From assembly GCF_009857835.1 (NCBI RefSeq), contig NZ_WWCL01000004.1, positions 434,001-498,000 of the forward strand: DNA of 64,000 nt, read 5' to 3'. The DNA comes from Duganella fentianensis (GTDB lineage: Bacteria; Pseudomonadota; Gammaproteobacteria; Burkholderiales; Burkholderiaceae_D). A model generated the notes under the pieces. The model was not told where the DNA came from, made no database searches, and saw only the letters and a program-made list of their open reading frames with translations. Positions 17,156 through 25,874 of this stretch are shown here, one piece after another. A program made the position numbers and the translations under genes. How positions within the stretch are numbered: position 1 is the stretch's first letter; every line of letters starts with the position of its first letter.

Positions 17156-18229
17156 TTACAGCGCCAGTTCGACGTCGCCCACGGCGGCGCAGACGCACAC
17201 TTGCACGGTGTCGCCCGGTTCGGCGATGAGGGTGCCGTTACGCAGGTCGCGCACGCTGCCGCTCACCAGCTTGGTGTCGCAGCCGTGGCAGATGCCCATG
17301 CGGCAGCCGTGCTTGGGATTGAGGCCGGCATCTTCGGCGATGCGCAGCAGATTACTCACACCATCCGAAGCCGCTTCGGTCGCGCTGGCGGCAAACCGCA
17401 CGCGGCCCGCGGTAGCAGCCTCCGTGCTGATGGCGATGGGCGCGTGGAAGCGCTCCACATGCAGCTGATGGTCCAGCCCTGCAGCATGCCAGTGGGCTTC
17501 CACCGCTTCCAGCAGGCTGGCCGGCCCGCAGGCCCAGACTTCGCGTGCGCGCCAGTCGGGGCAGACGGCTTCCAGCTGGGCCGCGTTGAAGTGGGCGCCG
17601 CCTTCACGCGTGTAAATGTGCTGCAGCTTGTAATGCGGCTGGCTGGCAGCCAGCGCTGCCAGTTCGCTGCCGAAGATCGCCTCGCGCGGATGCGGCGCGT
17701 AGTGCAGGTGCACGCTGTCCGGGATCACTTCGAGTTCCTGCACATAGTTGCGCAGCATGCTCATGATGGGCGTGATGCCGCTGCCGGCGGTGATGAATAG
17801 CGGGCGCACGGGCATGGATTCCGGCAGCACGAATTCGCCCTGCGGTTCGCCCAGCGGCAGGTATTCGCCCACCTGCACCTGCTGTACCAGATGCTGTGAT
17901 ACGCGGCCGCCCGGCACCGCCTTGACGGTGACCGTAATGCAGCCATCCTCGCGGTTAGGCGCGGATGAAATCGAATAGGTGCGGGTATGGCGCTGGCCGT
18001 CGATAGGCACGCCTAGGCGCACGAACTGGCCGGGACGGTGGCTGCGCCAGCCCGTACCGGGGCGCAGGGTCAGGGTGCGGCTGTCGTCGGTTTCCTGCTG
18101 CACGGAGATAACCCGTGCCATCAGTTTATGGGTAGTCCAGAGCGGGTTGACCAGCTCTACGTAGTGGGAATGGCGCAGCGGATAGGCAAACATGTCCGCC
18201 AGACGCGCCAGTGATGCTTGGATCGTCAT
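17156..18229 (-). CDS. ferredoxin reductase with C-terminal 2Fe-2S domain (desaturase electron donor)
   Basis: The 357-residue flavoprotein has an FAD-binding RTYSISS motif, an NAD(P)-binding GSGITPIMSML motif and a plant-type 2Fe-2S domain with CRMGICHGCDTK and a late VQVCVC. It transfers electrons from NAD(P)H to the neighbouring desaturase. The start MTIQASLARLADM is preferred over a GTG frame 39 bases upstream, which would run through the operator. Confidence 0.92.
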   Translation of the reverse strand: MTIQASLARLADMFAYPLRHSHYVELVNPLWTTHKLMARVISVQQETDDSRTLTLRPGTGWRSHRPGQFVRLGVPIDGQRHTRTYSISSAPNREDGCITVTVKAVPGGRVSQHLVQQVQVGEYLPLGEPQGEFVLPESMPVRPLFITAGSGITPIMSMLRNYVQELEVIPDSVHLHYAPHPREAIFGSELAALAASQPHYKLQHIYTREGGAHFNAAQLEAVCPDWRAREVWACGPASLLEAVEAHWHAAGLDHQLHVERFHAPIAISTEAATAGRVRFAASATEAASDGVSNLLRIAEDAGLNPKHGCRMGICHGCDTKLVSGSVRDLRNGTLIAEPGDTVQVCVCAAVGDVELAL

Positions 18230-18260
18230 GGTATAGCAAATAAATAGAATCGACGTAATT

Positions 18261-18276
18261 GTGGACACTTGTACAC
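18261..18276. promoter_or_regulatory. operator 1 for the TetR-type regulator (inferred)
   Basis: GTGTACAAGTGTCCAC (read on the minus strand) is an inverted repeat with one mismatch. It sits just upstream of the reductase-desaturase start and matches the second site at 18360-18376. Confidence 0.6.
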
Positions 18277-18359
18277 ATCAAGTCAAGCGTGTTGTGCTTA
18301 ATAAATCAGCAAGTATGCTCTTTCGGCCTCGCATCTCCCCGCATTGAGCGGGTAAAATA

Positions 18360-18376
18360 GTGGTACATCTGTACAC
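18360..18376. promoter_or_regulatory. operator 2 for the TetR-type regulator (inferred)
   Basis: GTGGTACATCTGTACAC is an inverted repeat (GTGTACA-GA-TGTACCAC on the other strand) ending ten bases before the TetR start codon. Paired with operator 1, it suggests autoregulation plus repression of the divergent desaturase operon. Confidence 0.6.
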
Positions 18377-18385
18377 ACGACGACC

Positions 18386-19039
18386 ATGAGCGAACACGAT
18401 ACCGAGGAAAGTACGGCACGCCCCGAGCGCAAGACGGGCACCCGCAGAGCTTTGCTGCAAGCGGCGCTGACGCTGGTAGGGGAAGGGCGCAGCTTCACCA
18501 GTCTGGGCCTGCGCGAGATTGCGCGGCAGGCCGGCGTGGTGCCGAATGCCTTTTATCGCCACTTCCGCAATACGGACGAACTGGGGCTGGAACTGGTGGA
18601 CGAGATGGGCATTACGCTGCGCCGTCTGCTGCGCGAGGCGCGCCAGATCGATGTATCGCGCGGTTCCATCCTGCGCCGTTCGGTGCGCGTCTACCTCGAC
18701 TATGTCAAGGCCAACCGGCTGCAGTTCCAGTTCATTGCCACCGAGCGCTCGGGCGGCAGCCGGATTCTGCGGCTGGCGATCCGCACGGATGTGACGCACT
18801 TCACCAACGAAATGGCGCAGGATTTGCGGACGCTGGGGCGCTATCGTGAATTATCCACGCCGCGGCTGCAGATGGTGTGCGGGCTGGTCGTCATGACCAT
18901 GCTGGCGGCGGCGACCGACATTCTTGATCTGCCGCCCGGCCAGCCGCTGCTGGAAGGGGAGATGGAAGAGAACTTCGTGCAGCAATTGCACGTGATCCTG
19001 CTGGGGGCTTCCAAGTGGCAGGAAAAAGACCCCCATTAG
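18386..19039 (+). CDS. TetR-family transcriptional regulator
   Basis: The 217-residue protein has a canonical N-terminal TetR helix-turn-helix (RRALLQAALTLVGEG, then GLREIARQAGVVPNAFYRHF at about residues 46-65) and a helical ligand-binding domain. It diverges from the desaturase/reductase operon and two similar palindromes lie between them. By analogy with DesT-type repressors it may sense acyl-CoA and adjust unsaturation. That ligand is inferred. Confidence 0.92.
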   Translation: MSEHDTEESTARPERKTGTRRALLQAALTLVGEGRSFTSLGLREIARQAGVVPNAFYRHFRNTDELGLELVDEMGITLRRLLREARQIDVSRGSILRRSVRVYLDYVKANRLQFQFIATERSGGSRILRLAIRTDVTHFTNEMAQDLRTLGRYRELSTPRLQMVCGLVVMTMLAAATDILDLPPGQPLLEGEMEENFVQQLHVILLGASKWQEKDPH

Positions 19040-19207
19040 GGTGCAACGCCTGCCGGGTAGCGATTAGCACTCCAGCTAAGAGCATATTGATCTTGTCGAA
19101 ATTTCTTGCGAGATTGCGGAACTGAACACAAGTAAGTCGGTCAGAACCATTAACTGCCATTCAATTGAATGGCACATGCCCGCTAACGCTTAACAGCCGG
19201 AGATGCC

Positions 19208-19411
19208 ATGAAAATTTCCGTAACCGTTGATGATCAGTTGTGGAACGCGGCAATGTCTCTGGTTGATCCCACAGCTGATGCAGGTGAACTGATAGATCAG
19301 GCACTCAGAATGCTGGTGCGGATACGCGCCGGCATGCAATTGGCCACGCTTGGTGGCACCATGCCTGATATGGCTGAAGTTCCCCGCTTTCGAGATGCAA
19401 TAGCTAAATGA
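19208..19411 (+). CDS. vapB: VapB-type antitoxin
   Basis: This 67-residue protein opens with a ribbon-helix-helix-like strand (MKISVTVDDQLWNAA) and has a toxin-binding tail with RIRAGMQLATLGGT. It overlaps the PIN toxin by four bases (ATGA), the usual antitoxin-first order. The surrounding DNA (19040-19800) is less GC-rich than its neighbours, suggesting acquisition. The 167 bases before it hold no gene. Confidence 0.88.
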   Translation: MKISVTVDDQLWNAAMSLVDPTADAGELIDQALRMLVRIRAGMQLATLGGTMPDMAEVPRFRDAIAK

Positions 19412-19773
19412 GCGTGCTAGTCGATACCTCTGTCTGGATCGATCATTTTCGGTATAAAAATACTTCGCTCTCGGACCTGCTGACGCGTGGCCTTGTGTTG
19501 ATCCACCCCATGATAATTGGGGAGATCGCATCGGGAACACCGCCATCGCCGCGTGTACAGACCATGCGGACACTTGACCTATTGCCTTTGAGTCAGTGGA
19601 TAGAGGTGAAAGCGAGTGTCGCTTTTATCGAACGAGAATCGTTGTTCGGCTTGGGTTGTGGTCTGATTGATTTGATGCTGCTGCTATCAACCCTGATGAC
19701 GCCGTCGGCGCGACTGTGGACGCTGGACAGGAATCTGGGCTTGCTCGCCCGGCGTTATAGCGTCGCTTACTAA
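19408..19773 (+). CDS. vapC: VapC PIN-domain ribonuclease toxin
   Basis: The 121-residue PIN nuclease keeps all acidic metal-binding residues: D6 (VLVDTSVWID), E39 (IIGEIASG), D89 (GCGLIDLMLL) and D108 (LWTLDRNL). It would cleave RNA when released from VapB. It looks intact, so the module may be active. Confidence 0.92.
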   Translation: MSVLVDTSVWIDHFRYKNTSLSDLLTRGLVLIHPMIIGEIASGTPPSPRVQTMRTLDLLPLSQWIEVKASVAFIERESLFGLGCGLIDLMLLLSTLMTPSARLWTLDRNLGLLARRYSVAY

Positions 19774-19881
19774 AGCGTTCGATGAGCCTATATTGGGGCT
19801 GAACTAATGCGTACTTCGTAATAGGAATGCAGATGTGCCGCTGTTCCGCAGACAGCAGCGGCACACCTGGTCAGTCCTCGG

Positions 19882-21930
19882 TTACCACATGATGACGCGC
19901 TGCTCGGGCGGCAGATACATAGGGTCGCCCGGTTTGATGCCGAAGGCTTCGTAGAAGCCCGGCTGGTTCATCACCGTGCCTTTGGCGCGGAACTCGCCCG
20001 GCGAGTGCGGATCGCTCTTGATCTGGGCGATGGCCGCCTCAGGACGCAGCTTGGCGCGCCACTTGGTGGCGAAGCCGATGTACAGGCGCTGCTCGCCCGT
20101 CAGACCATCCAGCACCGGCGAAGGCTTGCCGCCCAGCGAACGCTGGTAGGCTTTGTAGGTGATCGACAGGCCGGAGTTGTCGCCGATGTTTTCACCCAGC
20201 GTCAGTTCGCCGTTGATGTAGTAGCCCGGTACGGGGCTGTAGGCACCGTACTGCTTGACCAGACCTGCTGCGCGCTCCTTGAAGGCGCGGCGGTCTTCCG
20301 GCGTCCACCAGTTGCGCAGACGGCCTTTGGCATCGTACTGGCTGCCCGAATCGTCGAAGGCGTGGCTGATTTCGTGGCCGAAGGTAATCCCCAGCAGGCC
20401 GTAGTTGACGGCGTCTTCCGCTTTCACGTTGAAGAACGGCGGCTGCAGAATCGCGGCCGGAATGGTGATCGAGTTGAGCGCAGGGCTGTAGCTGGCGTTG
20501 ACGGTTTGCGGCGTCATCGACCATTCGTCGCGGTCCACTTCCTTGCCCAGCTTGTCGAAGTTCTGCTGGCGCGACCAGCTACGCACGGCGCGCACGTTGG
20601 CGATCAGGTCGTGCGGCTGGGTTTTCAGCGCGCTGTAATCGCGCCATTTTTCCGGATAGGCGATCTTCGGTTTCAGCGCGGCCAGCTTGGCCTGGGCTTC
20701 TTTCTTGGTCTCAGGGCCCATCCAGTCCAGCTGCTCGATACCGTCGCGGAAGGAGGCGACGAAGTTGTCGAACATGGCCATCACGCGCGGCTTGGTTTCA
20801 GGCGGCAGGAACATCTTCACGTACAGCTTGCCCACGGCGTCGCCCATGGCGCCATCAGTGTAGCGCAGCGCCAGTTGCCACAGCGGTTCGCTTTGCGGCA
20901 CGCCGCGCAGCACCGTGCCTTCGAAGGCGAAGCGCTCCTTGACGGTGTCGGTGTTCAGGTAGGACGCATAGCTCTCGACGATGCGCCAGTTGAAGTAGCT
21001 TTTCCACGCGGCTAGCGGCACGGCGCTAATCGTTTCGGACAGGCCGGTCAGGTAGCTAGGCTGGCGCACCACGGCGGAACTGGCTTTGCTGGCCAGACCC
21101 ATGGCGCTGAAGTAGGCCTGCCAGTCGAACGCTGGTGCCAGTGCGCCGAACTGGTCGAACTGCACGCGGTTGTAGGATTTGACGGGGTCGCGCATCTGCA
21201 CGCGGGTCCATTGAGCCGACGCCAGACGGGTTTCGATATCGAGCACCTGTGCGGCATGTTCGGCGGCGGCCTTGTCGCCACTCATGGCCAGCAGGGTTGC
21301 TACGTGCTGCAGATATTTTTCGCGCACGCTGCTCAGTTTGGCGTCGTCGGCTTTCAGGTAGTAGTCGCGGTCCGGCAGGCCCAGACCGGACTGGCTGACG
21401 TTGACGGTGTAGTGTTCGGGGTCCTGCGCATCTGGTGCTACGCCAGTGCCGATAGGCGTCTGGATGCCTTGCAGCTGCAGGTAGGCGAACAGGGCCGGCA
21501 GATCTTTCTTGTCCTTCAGGCTGGCCACACGTGCCAGATCGGCATGCAGCGGTTTGAAGGCGGCCGCATCACGCGCCTTGGTGTTCATGTAGCTGCTGTA
21601 CAGATCAGCGATCTTGTGGCTTTCGCTGCCCGCTTTGCCGGGGTTTTTCAGCGTCGCTTCCATCATGGTGCGCAACTGGCCCTGCGCAATCTCGCGCAGT
21701 TCGATGTAGGTGCCCCAGGTGGATTTGTCGGCCGGGATCTCGGTGTTGCGGGTCCAGACGCCGTTGACGTAACCGTAGAAATCATCCTGCGGGCGGATGT
21801 TCTGGTCCAGCGACTTCGGGTCGATGCCGGAGACGAGGGCGGTGCTGCCGTTGGCTTGCTGGGCATGCAGCACGGGAGCGGAGAAGGCGAGTAGGGCGCA
21901 GCAGGCGGCGCTGATAAGCGTGCGTTTCAC
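19882..21930 (-). CDS. M13-family (neprilysin-like) zinc metallopeptidase
   Basis: The 682-residue secreted peptidase has a Sec signal peptide (cleavage after LHAQ) and the PepO/neprilysin zinc motif HEISHAFDDSG, with the downstream GENIGDNSG supplying the third ligand. NASYSPALNSITIPAAILQPPFF is typical M13 substrate-cleft sequence. Its likely role is cleavage of small peptides in the periplasm or outside the cell. It appears monocistronic. Confidence 0.94.
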   Translation of the reverse strand: MKRTLISAACCALLAFSAPVLHAQQANGSTALVSGIDPKSLDQNIRPQDDFYGYVNGVWTRNTEIPADKSTWGTYIELREIAQGQLRTMMEATLKNPGKAGSESHKIADLYSSYMNTKARDAAAFKPLHADLARVASLKDKKDLPALFAYLQLQGIQTPIGTGVAPDAQDPEHYTVNVSQSGLGLPDRDYYLKADDAKLSSVREKYLQHVATLLAMSGDKAAAEHAAQVLDIETRLASAQWTRVQMRDPVKSYNRVQFDQFGALAPAFDWQAYFSAMGLASKASSAVVRQPSYLTGLSETISAVPLAAWKSYFNWRIVESYASYLNTDTVKERFAFEGTVLRGVPQSEPLWQLALRYTDGAMGDAVGKLYVKMFLPPETKPRVMAMFDNFVASFRDGIEQLDWMGPETKKEAQAKLAALKPKIAYPEKWRDYSALKTQPHDLIANVRAVRSWSRQQNFDKLGKEVDRDEWSMTPQTVNASYSPALNSITIPAAILQPPFFNVKAEDAVNYGLLGITFGHEISHAFDDSGSQYDAKGRLRNWWTPEDRRAFKERAAGLVKQYGAYSPVPGYYINGELTLGENIGDNSGLSITYKAYQRSLGGKPSPVLDGLTGEQRLYIGFATKWRAKLRPEAAIAQIKSDPHSPGEFRAKGTVMNQPGFYEAFGIKPGDPMYLPPEQRVIMW

Positions 21931-22116
21931 AGGATTCCTTTTATGTAGACACCGGGACCAGCGGGGGTAATACTGGTCCGCGTGGGCGGATTATACCGAG
22001 GGAAGCGGGGGAATTCTGGCTGGGTTTGTATCGCAATATTTCGAGTTGCCCGAGCTAAGGAATGCTGATCTGACCTATAGGATAGGCAGGCGGGCGTGGA
22101 GGGGAATTGTCTGGCG

Positions 22117-22794
22117 TTATTTTGTCTTTCTTTTTGTTGTGGCGGTCCTGCGGATGTCGCCCTCGGCATAGTATAGGTGGGACTTGCTTGCGTTAAGGTC
22201 TAACAAAAATGCTCCCCGAAAATTCTGGAATGTACCGCTATGTCCAATGCCATCAAAATTGAAGCTCACGCAGATATAGCTTTGTTGAGCAGTAGTTATC
22301 TTGCTCCATGCGGCGAGTGCTGGACTGAACTCGGTGGCTATTTGCAGGGGAGACGAGGTGGAGATTGCATCGACTAGCCGGTAGACCTTTCCTGAATACA
22401 GCAAGGCATTGGTTTGTGCCTTTTGGGCGTAGCCGATCTCCTTGTCCCTATAGAAGAAATAGTAGCTTGCGTCGTAGCCATCTGCATAGTTTTCCTGTTC
22501 ATAGAAGATCTCGGTTGCAAAACGATGCAAGTGAATATTGGGTGAAGTGGTGTGATCTAGTACACAGCTTTCCCTCACTGATTTGGGTAGCGAGGTAGCG
22601 TGGGATGCGATGGAGGGCGCCAGCAATATGACCAGTGTCAGGTGCAGAATTCTTTTTTTGTTTGGCGGTATGTTGTTCTGACACGGGTTTGGTTTTGATA
22701 GATCGTCATAATTGAAATCGCAAAACTCATCCTCTACGGCGATGGCTTTTTCTCCCAAACTTGCTGATTTTTTTTGGGGGGCTACACAGACCAT
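22117..22794 (-). CDS. C-terminal half of a PAAR-like domain joined to an export-type domain
   Basis: The 225-residue frame begins MVCVAPQKKSASLGEKAIAV and continues EDEFCDF. This matches the second half of PAAR-like T6SS spike-tip domains (pattern CVGPR, then GK-VALExDxCxC). Around residues 45-65 it switches to KKRILHLTLVILLAPSIASHA, which looks like a signal peptide or single TM. About 155 residues of unrecognised, probably periplasmic sequence with two cysteines follow. AGGAGG five bases before the ATG is an ideal ribosome site, but its AG belongs to an in-frame TAG that ends the first half of the PAAR domain. The GC content is low. Pseudogene or split gene are both possible. Confidence 0.6.
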   Translation of the reverse strand: MVCVAPQKKSASLGEKAIAVEDEFCDFNYDDLSKPNPCQNNIPPNKKRILHLTLVILLAPSIASHATSLPKSVRESCVLDHTTSPNIHLHRFATEIFYEQENYADGYDASYYFFYRDKEIGYAQKAQTNALLYSGKVYRLVDAISTSSPLQIATEFSPALAAWSKITTAQQSYICVSFNFDGIGHSGTFQNFRGAFLLDLNASKSHLYYAEGDIRRTATTKRKTK

Positions 22795-22803
22795 CTTTCC
22801 CTC

Positions 22804-22923
22804 CTATCTACAAATGGGGCAGATGATCAAGTCGTCCTCGTCGGCAACCATGCAACCTGAGATGGTGCCGTTGGCACTGGCCGTCGCGACTTTGTCCCCT
22901 GCGCTTGTCGTTGCCCCTAGCAT
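22804..22923 (-). pseudogene. N-terminal half of the PAAR-like domain, ended by an in-frame amber codon
   Basis: The reading MLGATTSAGDKVATASANG, then TISGCMVADEDDLIICPICR, then TAG is in the same frame as the 22794 gene. Reading through gives CPICR-stop-EGKMVCVAP, the centre of a PAAR-like domain. Residues RHII, which normally begin the domain, lie just upstream, preceded by TAA, so the native start also seems lost. Confidence 0.6.
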
Positions 22924-23060
22924 GATGATGTGGCGTTACGTACCTGTGCTTTGCCTACTTTAAGAATTGAAAAGCAAGGTTAGCTGAGGCCACCATTTTC
23001 GGATTGAGTTAGATCATTGAGGGGAATCTATGTGCCTGAGCGTCGGCGCAAAGGCATATG

Positions 23061-23633
23061 TTAAGCAATCGAATCGCCTACTGCACTGGGGAGTTGGTCG
23101 ATCTGGCGCTGCAGCCTGCTCGCGGTGTACAGGTTAATCAGCACCACGATCACCAGCACGGCTGCTATCGCCAGATTGGCAACCAGCCCCCGTGCAAATG
23201 GTGCGCTGGCATCGAGCTGGGTTTCCACGCCCCAGCGGAACACCACCATGCCGGGCACCAGCGGGCCGATATACCAGGCCCAGACGGAGCGCAAGGCGTC
23301 GCGCTGGCGTTCCAGTTGCTGGCGGTGGTAGACCAGCCCCGGCAGGCCGGGCGAAGCCGGCGCGTCCGATGCGCGGCGGTGGATCTGCCATGCCACGTAC
23401 AGCGTGCCGAGGATGACCAGTACGCTACCGAGGCGCAGCAGCGGTTGAGGGAACTCGCGCAGATAACCCCAGAAGCCCGCGATGACCAGCAGGCAGGCCA
23501 GATATTCGAGCGCGTTGCGCGCGCTGACGCGCCAGTGCAGCGTACGGGACTTCTTGCTCAGCTCCTGCTGCGTGAACTGGACGGGAACTACTTCCTGGGT
23601 TTGCCACAGCGATTTCAGCGGATCGTCGCTCAT
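23061..23633 (-). CDS. membrane protein paired with the ECF sigma factor
   Basis: The 190-residue protein has a cytoplasmic N-terminus (MSDDPLKSLWQTQ) and about four hydrophobic segments (near 44-60, 65-83, 117-133 and 150-168). The N-terminal form and a four-base overlap with the upstream sigma-factor gene suggest it retains or modulates the sigma factor. No zinc anti-sigma motif is seen, so the anti-sigma role is inferred from context. Confidence 0.75.
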   Translation of the reverse strand: MSDDPLKSLWQTQEVVPVQFTQQELSKKSRTLHWRVSARNALEYLACLLVIAGFWGYLREFPQPLLRLGSVLVILGTLYVAWQIHRRASDAPASPGLPGLVYHRQQLERQRDALRSVWAWYIGPLVPGMVVFRWGVETQLDASAPFARGLVANLAIAAVLVIVVLINLYTASRLQRQIDQLPSAVGDSIA

Positions 23634-24154
23634 GCTGTTTTCCTTTCCGTGCCTAGTTGGTTGGCCAATATGGCTTTGATGCGGTGTACTTTGGTGGCGA
23701 CATTGCGTGCCGACAGGCCAGTAATGTCGGCGATGCCTGCCGCATCCATGTCTTCCAGATACAGCAGCATCACTTGCCGGTCCAGCGGCGCCAGCCTATG
23801 TATCAGCGCCATGACTTTCTGCAGATCGAGGCGGCGCTCGGTCTGGGCGATTTCGGCGGCTTCGCTGGGCATGCTGTCGATTTCATCCAGCGTTACGCTG
23901 TGACGTTCGGCATTGCGCAGGCTGCGCTGGATATGGCTCACGCCGACGTTATGGGCGACGCGATAGACCCAGGTGCGCAGCGAGCAGTCGGCCTTGTACT
24001 GGGCCAGGCTTTGCCACAGCGCCAGATGGACTTCCTGCAGCAGCTCGCGCCGCCGCGCCGGATCGCGCTCATAGCCCGCCGTAAAGCGGGCTAGGTCGGA
24101 GCCATAGTCCTGCACGGCCTGCTGGTAGAGGGGGTAGTGGTTTGTGCTGTTCAT
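23630..24154 (-). CDS. ECF-type RNA polymerase sigma factor
   Basis: The 174-residue protein has region 2 (ELLQEVHLALWQSLAQYKADCSLRTWVYRVAHN) and region 4 (LAPLDRQVMLLYLEDMDAAGIADITGLSARNVATKVHRIK). It lacks region 3, as expected for an extracytoplasmic-function sigma factor. It is followed with an ATGA overlap by the membrane protein. The target promoters are unknown. Confidence 0.93.
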   Translation of the reverse strand: MNSTNHYPLYQQAVQDYGSDLARFTAGYERDPARRRELLQEVHLALWQSLAQYKADCSLRTWVYRVAHNVGVSHIQRSLRNAERHSVTLDEIDSMPSEAAEIAQTERRLDLQKVMALIHRLAPLDRQVMLLYLEDMDAAGIADITGLSARNVATKVHRIKAILANQLGTERKTA

Positions 24155-24184
24155 AACAAGGTAGTCACACAGCAGCGGAATTTC

Positions 24185-24649
24185 TTACATGGCAGTCGAT
24201 AATATGGTTTTGCGCATGAAAACGCTGTTCGGATCATCGAGGTAGTCGCCGAACGGACCGCACAGCGCATAGCCGCAGCGCTGGTAGAGTTTGATGGCGT
24301 CGGTCTGCAGATAGCCTGTTTCCAGTGCAAAGGCGCGGCAGCCGCGTCGCTGCGCCTGCGCCTCGAGGAAGTCCAGCAGACGCCGCGCAATGCCCTGACC
24401 GCGCTGCTCGGGACGGGTGTACATGCGCTTCAATTCGCCGTACTCTGTTTCCAGCACCACGGCGCCGCAAGCCACTGCCGCGCCATCATCGCTGCGTGCC
24501 ACGGCAAATAGTACGTTGGGCTGCTCCAGCACGGAGAGGTCCACGCCGTGGTGGCTTTCGGCGGGATAGAGCGGCACCTGATAGGCGTCGAGGTCTTCGA
24601 TCAGCTGGCGTACGTCGGGCTGGTTGGGCGATTCGAGTGCAATAATCAT
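24185..24649 (-). CDS. GNAT-family N-acetyltransferase
   Basis: The 154-residue protein has the acetyl-CoA-binding signature RPEQRGQGIARRLLDFLE (R/Q-x2-G-x-G/A) and the late ALETGYLQTDAIKLYQRCGY segment. It is a cytoplasmic acyltransferase whose substrate cannot be inferred. It lies 30 bases before the sigma-factor gene on the same strand. Confidence 0.9.
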   Translation of the reverse strand: MIIALESPNQPDVRQLIEDLDAYQVPLYPAESHHGVDLSVLEQPNVLFAVARSDDGAAVACGAVVLETEYGELKRMYTRPEQRGQGIARRLLDFLEAQAQRRGCRAFALETGYLQTDAIKLYQRCGYALCGPFGDYLDDPNSVFMRKTILSTAM

Positions 24650-24767
24650 GGCGACAGATTGCGTGAGCGTGAAAAATAGTGAGCGGGCTAGCCTGCCACT
24701 TTAGCATGAAGCGCAGACTGGGTTATGCTGTGGGTTGTGCACGATACCACTGACTCTGGAGAAAATT

Positions 24768-25208
24768 TTGCTGAAGATAAAAGCCCTGTTTCTGAGCCTG
24801 CTGCTGGCAGGTTGCGCGACGCAGGCGCCGGTGCAGAAAGATGCGCTGTCGCCGCAGCAGGCCATCATGATGGCGGCCGATGTGGCGCCCCAGCCGGTGT
24901 ATATCACGCTCGATCTGCAGGTGCGCGGCATCGGTGCGCAGAATGGCTTCACCTACCTGAACTCGGAAAAGGATTACCGTGACCAGCGCAATGTGTCGCT
25001 GGAGATTACGCCGGAAGCACTGGCCCGGGTGGAAGCCAAGTTCGGTGGCCAGCTGGCCGCCTATGCGCGCGGCAAGCACATACTGGTGAAAGGGCCGGTA
25101 CGCCGCGTCACGATCTGGTTCTTCGACGATGCGGGACGGCGTAGCGACAAGTTCTATTACCAGACCCATTTGCGGGTTTCCGATCCGGCACAGATACAGC
25201 TGCTGTGA
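24768..25208 (+). CDS. predicted lipoprotein of unknown function
   Basis: The TTG at 24768 is chosen because GGAG lies six bases upstream and gives a compact lipoprotein signal (LLKIKALFLSLLLAGC), with cysteine at about residue 15. An ATG at 24735 would add eleven residues. The mature part (about 130 residues) is not recognised. A hairpin GGCCCGCC-GGCA-GGCGGGCC at 25215-25234 follows it. Confidence 0.7.
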   Translation: MLKIKALFLSLLLAGCATQAPVQKDALSPQQAIMMAADVAPQPVYITLDLQVRGIGAQNGFTYLNSEKDYRDQRNVSLEITPEALARVEAKFGGQLAAYARGKHILVKGPVRRVTIWFFDDAGRRSDKFYYQTHLRVSDPAQIQLL

Positions 25209-25254
25209 TGCACAGGCCCGCCGGCAGGCGGGCCGACAGACATAAAGGTTTTCG

Positions 25255-25821
25255 ATGATGAAATCAGGTCGCTGGGCAGCGTGTGCCTTTGCGCTGGGGA
25301 TGCTGCAGGCATTCCTGCTGCCGTCTGTATGCGCGGCGGACGATGTGGAGTTCTATCACGACCGCGACAGCACCCTGATCGGCCAGCCAGCGCCAAAATT
25401 GCCAGCCCATCTGGCGGGCAGCTGGGGCACCAATGAGTCGCTGTTTGCCGGTACAGCATCGCAGGCGCAGTTGTATCTGGCGCCTGACGGTTTGGGTGTG
25501 CTGGCCGCTTCCAGTTCGGCTCCTGTTCCGGCAGGCAGCGCACCAGCGACGAGCGGGCCGGCGCCACGCGCCATCATCGGTTTTCCCGTGCAGGCGGAAC
25601 TGGATAAGGGTGGCCTGAGGCTGCAGGTGCTGATGCCGCAGAAGACGCAGTTGCAGGAGGCGCCCGGCATGGTCTTCGTGTGTAGCTATGATGCTGCGGC
25701 ACCGATGCTGACCTGCACCGGGCCTAATAAGGATGTGCTGCGCCTGGCGCGGCTGAGCGAGAAGCTGAGTGACGAAGCGCAGACGCAACTGGAGCAGTTG
25801 CGCACACTGCAGTCGCACTGA
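25255..25821 (+). CDS. exported protein of unknown function
   Basis: The 188-residue product has a signal peptide (cleavage after VCAA). The mature region contains LAGSWGTNESLFAGTASQ and two cysteines (FVCSYD and LTCTGP), and ends in a helical acidic tail. It resembles small secreted proteins with a lipocalin-like 'GSWG' opening, but I cannot place the family. It lies close to the lipoprotein gene upstream and may share its transcript. Confidence 0.7.
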   Translation: MMKSGRWAACAFALGMLQAFLLPSVCAADDVEFYHDRDSTLIGQPAPKLPAHLAGSWGTNESLFAGTASQAQLYLAPDGLGVLAASSSAPVPAGSAPATSGPAPRAIIGFPVQAELDKGGLRLQVLMPQKTQLQEAPGMVFVCSYDAAAPMLTCTGPNKDVLRLARLSEKLSDEAQTQLEQLRTLQSH

Positions 25822-25874
25822 GGTCTGGCATGAACGGGCATGCGGAGTTGTTTTAACTTTGAACGGGATAGGCG

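Noticed and set aside
22712..22963. Rightward frame opposite the PAAR-like sequence
   Set aside because: The leftward strand gives a continuous PAAR-like pattern; the rightward product has no recognisable features.
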